In this document: piece by piece, positions 5,506-6,833 of the stretch
How the letters are laid out: every line of letters begins with the position of its first letter
How positions within the stretch are numbered: position 1 is the stretch's first letter
From: Opitutales bacterium
GTDB taxonomy: Bacteria; Verrucomicrobiota; Verrucomicrobiia; Opitutales; Intestinicryptomonadaceae
Assembly (NCBI GenBank): GCA_017526045.1
Contig: JAFXRX010000012.1
Coordinates: forward strand, 1-6,833
Direction: 5' to 3'
Length of the DNA: 6,833 nucleotides
Notes under the pieces: generated by a model
Told to the model about the DNA's origin: nothing
Database searches by the model: none
The model's input: only the letters and a program-made list of their open reading frames with translations
Made by a program: the position numbers and the translations under genes

Positions 5506-6606
5506 ATGAAAAAAACGTTCAAATTCACTGTTTTGGCGGGCGACGGCATCGGCCCGGAAGTAATGGACCAGGCTCTTAGGGTGCTTGAATGCGCCTGCAA
5601 GGGCGAAGATTTTGAATTGGCGTACACGCGCCACGACGTCGGCGGGGCCGCAATAGACAGCCACGGCGAAGCCCTGCCCCAATCGACAATCGACGCCTGC
5701 AAGCAAGCCGACGCAATTCTCTTCGGCTCCGTCGGCGGCCCGAAGTGGGAAAACCTCCCGCCCGAAAAGCAGCCCGAGCGCGCCGCACTTCTGCCGCTTC
5801 GCAAAATTTTCAAGCTCTTTGCAAACATTCGCCCGGGGCTTTTGTACCCGCAGCTTACGGACGCCTCGCCGCTTAAAAAGGAAAGAATTCCAAACGGCAT
5901 CGACATGGTTTGCATCCGCGAGCTTACAGGCGGCATTTACTTCGGCGAAAAGAAAACCTACCAGACCCCCGAAGGCGAAACCGCCGCCTGCGACACCATG
6001 AGCTACAAGGTCTCCGAAATCGAGCGCATCGCCGAAGTCGCGGCGCAGACCGCCCTTGCGCGCGGCAAGAAAATCTGCTCGGTCGACAAGGCGAACGTCT
6101 TGCAGACTTCCGTTTTGTGGAGAAAGACCATCGTAAACTTCATGCAGAAGAATTACCCGCAAATCGAGCTGAAGCACCTCTATGTGGACAACGCCGCAAT
6201 GCAGCTTGCCCGCGACCCCAACCAGTTCGACGTCCTGGTTACGGAAAACATGTTCGGCGACATTCTCTCCGACGAAATGGCAGTAATCTGCGGCTCTTTG
6301 GGCATGCTTTGCTCCGCGTCTTTGGGCGACGGCGCAAATTCGCTCGGGCTTAAATTCGGGCTGTACGAGCCCGCGGGCGGCACAGCCCCCGACATCGCGG
6401 GCAAGGGAATTGCAAACCCGTGCGCGCAAATTCTTTCGGCGGCGATGATGATGCGCTACTCCTTCGGCCGCGGCGACATCGCCAAGAAAATCGAAGACGC
6501 AGTGCGCAAGGCTGTCTGCGACGGCGTAAGAACCGGCGACATCGCATTCGGCAACGCCTCCGTTTCAACAAAAGAAATGGCCGACGCCATAATCGAACGT
6601 CTATAA
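5506..6606 (+). CDS. leuB: 3-isopropylmalate dehydrogenase
   Basis: LeuB oxidises and decarboxylates 3-isopropylmalate with NAD+ to 2-oxoisocaproate, the third step of leucine synthesis, in the cytoplasm. At 366 residues it has normal length and all key motifs of the beta-decarboxylating dehydrogenases: GDGIGPEVM at 12-20, GSVGGPKW, substrate arginines Arg99, Arg109 and Arg138, catalytic Tyr145 in TGGIYFGE, Lys195 in DKANVL, and metal ligands Asp228, Asp252 and Asp256 (VDNAAMQ, FGDILSDE). The C-terminal GTAPDIAGKGIANP loop for NAD is also present. Leu98 in LLPLRK next to Arg99, in the loop that recognises the isopropyl group, favours LeuB over isocitrate dehydrogenase; tartrate dehydrogenase is unlikely given the full match. 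The start is the ATG at 5506; a TTG two codons earlier is possible. The Shine-Dalgarno is weak (TAAG). leuA and leuCD are not nearby. alaS follows after 9 bp. Confidence 0.96.
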   Translation: MKKTFKFTVLAGDGIGPEVMDQALRVLECACKGEDFELAYTRHDVGGAAIDSHGEALPQSTIDACKQADAILFGSVGGPKWENLPPEKQPERAALLPLRKIFKLFANIRPGLLYPQLTDASPLKKERIPNGIDMVCIRELTGGIYFGEKKTYQTPEGETAACDTMSYKVSEIERIAEVAAQTALARGKKICSVDKANVLQTSVLWRKTIVNFMQKNYPQIELKHLYVDNAAMQLARDPNQFDVLVTENMFGDILSDEMAVICGSLGMLCSASLGDGANSLGLKFGLYEPAGGTAPDIAGKGIANPCAQILSAAMMMRYSFGRGDIAKKIEDAVRKAVCDGVRTGDIAFGNASVSTKEMADAIIERL

Positions 6607-6615
6607 TAAAACGAA

Positions 6616-6833
6616 ATGAATTCCTCGGAAATCAGAAAGAGCTTTTTGGACTTTTTCGAAGCGAAGGCGCACACTGTGGTGCCCTCCGCGTCGCTTATGC
6701 CCACCTCCCCCAACCTGCTTTTCACAAACGCGGGCATGAACCAGTTTGTGCCGTACTTCTTGGGCGACATGAAGTCCCCCTTCAAGAGGGCTGCGGACAC
6801 GCAAAAGTGCATACGCGCGGGCGGCAAGCACAA
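6616..6833 (+). CDS. alaS: Alanyl-tRNA synthetase, N-terminal 72 residues (3' end outside window)
   Basis: AlaS charges tRNA-Ala with alanine. The fragment shows the conserved start of the class II catalytic domain: [15 protein letters not shown] (5-19), [13 protein letters not shown] (32-44), and [10 protein letters not shown] (63-72), which just reaches the strongly conserved RAGGKHND block at the right edge. It matches E. coli AlaS residue for residue at these points. The start is the ATG at 6616, 9 bp after the leuB stop, so the genes may share a transcript. No Shine-Dalgarno is visible. A perfect TATAAT at 6602-6607 overlaps the leuB stop and could be a -10 for a nearly leaderless alaS message, but no good -35 accompanies it. 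Confidence 0.95.
   Translation, partial: MNSSEIRKSFLDFFEAKAHTVVPSASLMPTSPNLLFTNAGMNQFVPYFLGDMKSPFKRAADTQKCIRAGGKH

Noticed and set aside
5476..6429. Long (317-codon) minus-strand open frame opposite leuB
   Set aside because: It lies antisense to a complete leuB with all catalytic residues. Its product is a low-complexity Arg/Ala/Gly/Val-rich string with no recognisable domain, as expected from the complement of G/C-ending codons.

Overview
The window reads as an ordinary chromosomal segment of a Gram-negative-type bacterium. My best guess is a member of the Verrucomicrobiota, perhaps the Opitutae. This is an inference from the sequence feel of the GlnD and of the secreted family 2 glycosidase, from the absence of a gene-encoded CCA on the tRNA, and from mostly weak Shine-Dalgarno sequences. 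No marker in the window settles it. Intergenic DNA is AT-rich, while genes use many G/C-ending codons. That bias opens long false antisense frames opposite the real genes.

Layout. (1) 1-1466, minus strand: the N-terminal 488 residues of a secreted glycoside hydrolase family 2 enzyme, cut by the left edge. It has a strong Shine-Dalgarno and a promoter candidate backed by a tandem A-tract (UP-like) element. (2) 1607-1774, plus strand: a tRNA-Pro(UGG) with its own promoter candidate and a long intrinsic terminator. (3) 1725-2068: 344 bases with no gene, built from two copies of a repeat (95 bp identical, 108 bp with two differences) exactly 160 bp apart. Hairpins and further inverted or direct fragments of the same sequence accompany them. 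(4) 2069-5391, minus strand: a two-gene unit, glnD (PII uridylyltransferase/uridylyl-removing enzyme) followed after 8 bp by a YqiA-like alpha/beta-hydrolase. (5) 5392-5505: a compact divergent control region. It holds a good glnD promoter, a good leuB promoter, and a 12-bp perfect palindrome lying in the spacer of the leuB promoter. (6) 5506-6833, plus strand: leuB (3-isopropylmalate dehydrogenase) followed after 9 bp by the start of alaS (alanyl-tRNA synthetase), cut by the right edge.

Functional picture. The right half joins nitrogen sensing (GlnD signals glutamine status to PII) with branched-chain amino acid synthesis (LeuB) and translation (AlaS) across one shared divergent control region. 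Co-regulation through the palindrome is possible but unproven. The left half is a polysaccharide or glycoside-degrading gene next to a tRNA.

No clearly new protein system is visible. The least explained structure is the repeat array between tRNA-Pro and the end of the glnD-yqiA unit. The most testable regulatory idea is the palindrome between the leuB -35 and -10. The glnD promoter position also argues that its start codon is the internal ATG at 5391, not the first ATG of the frame.
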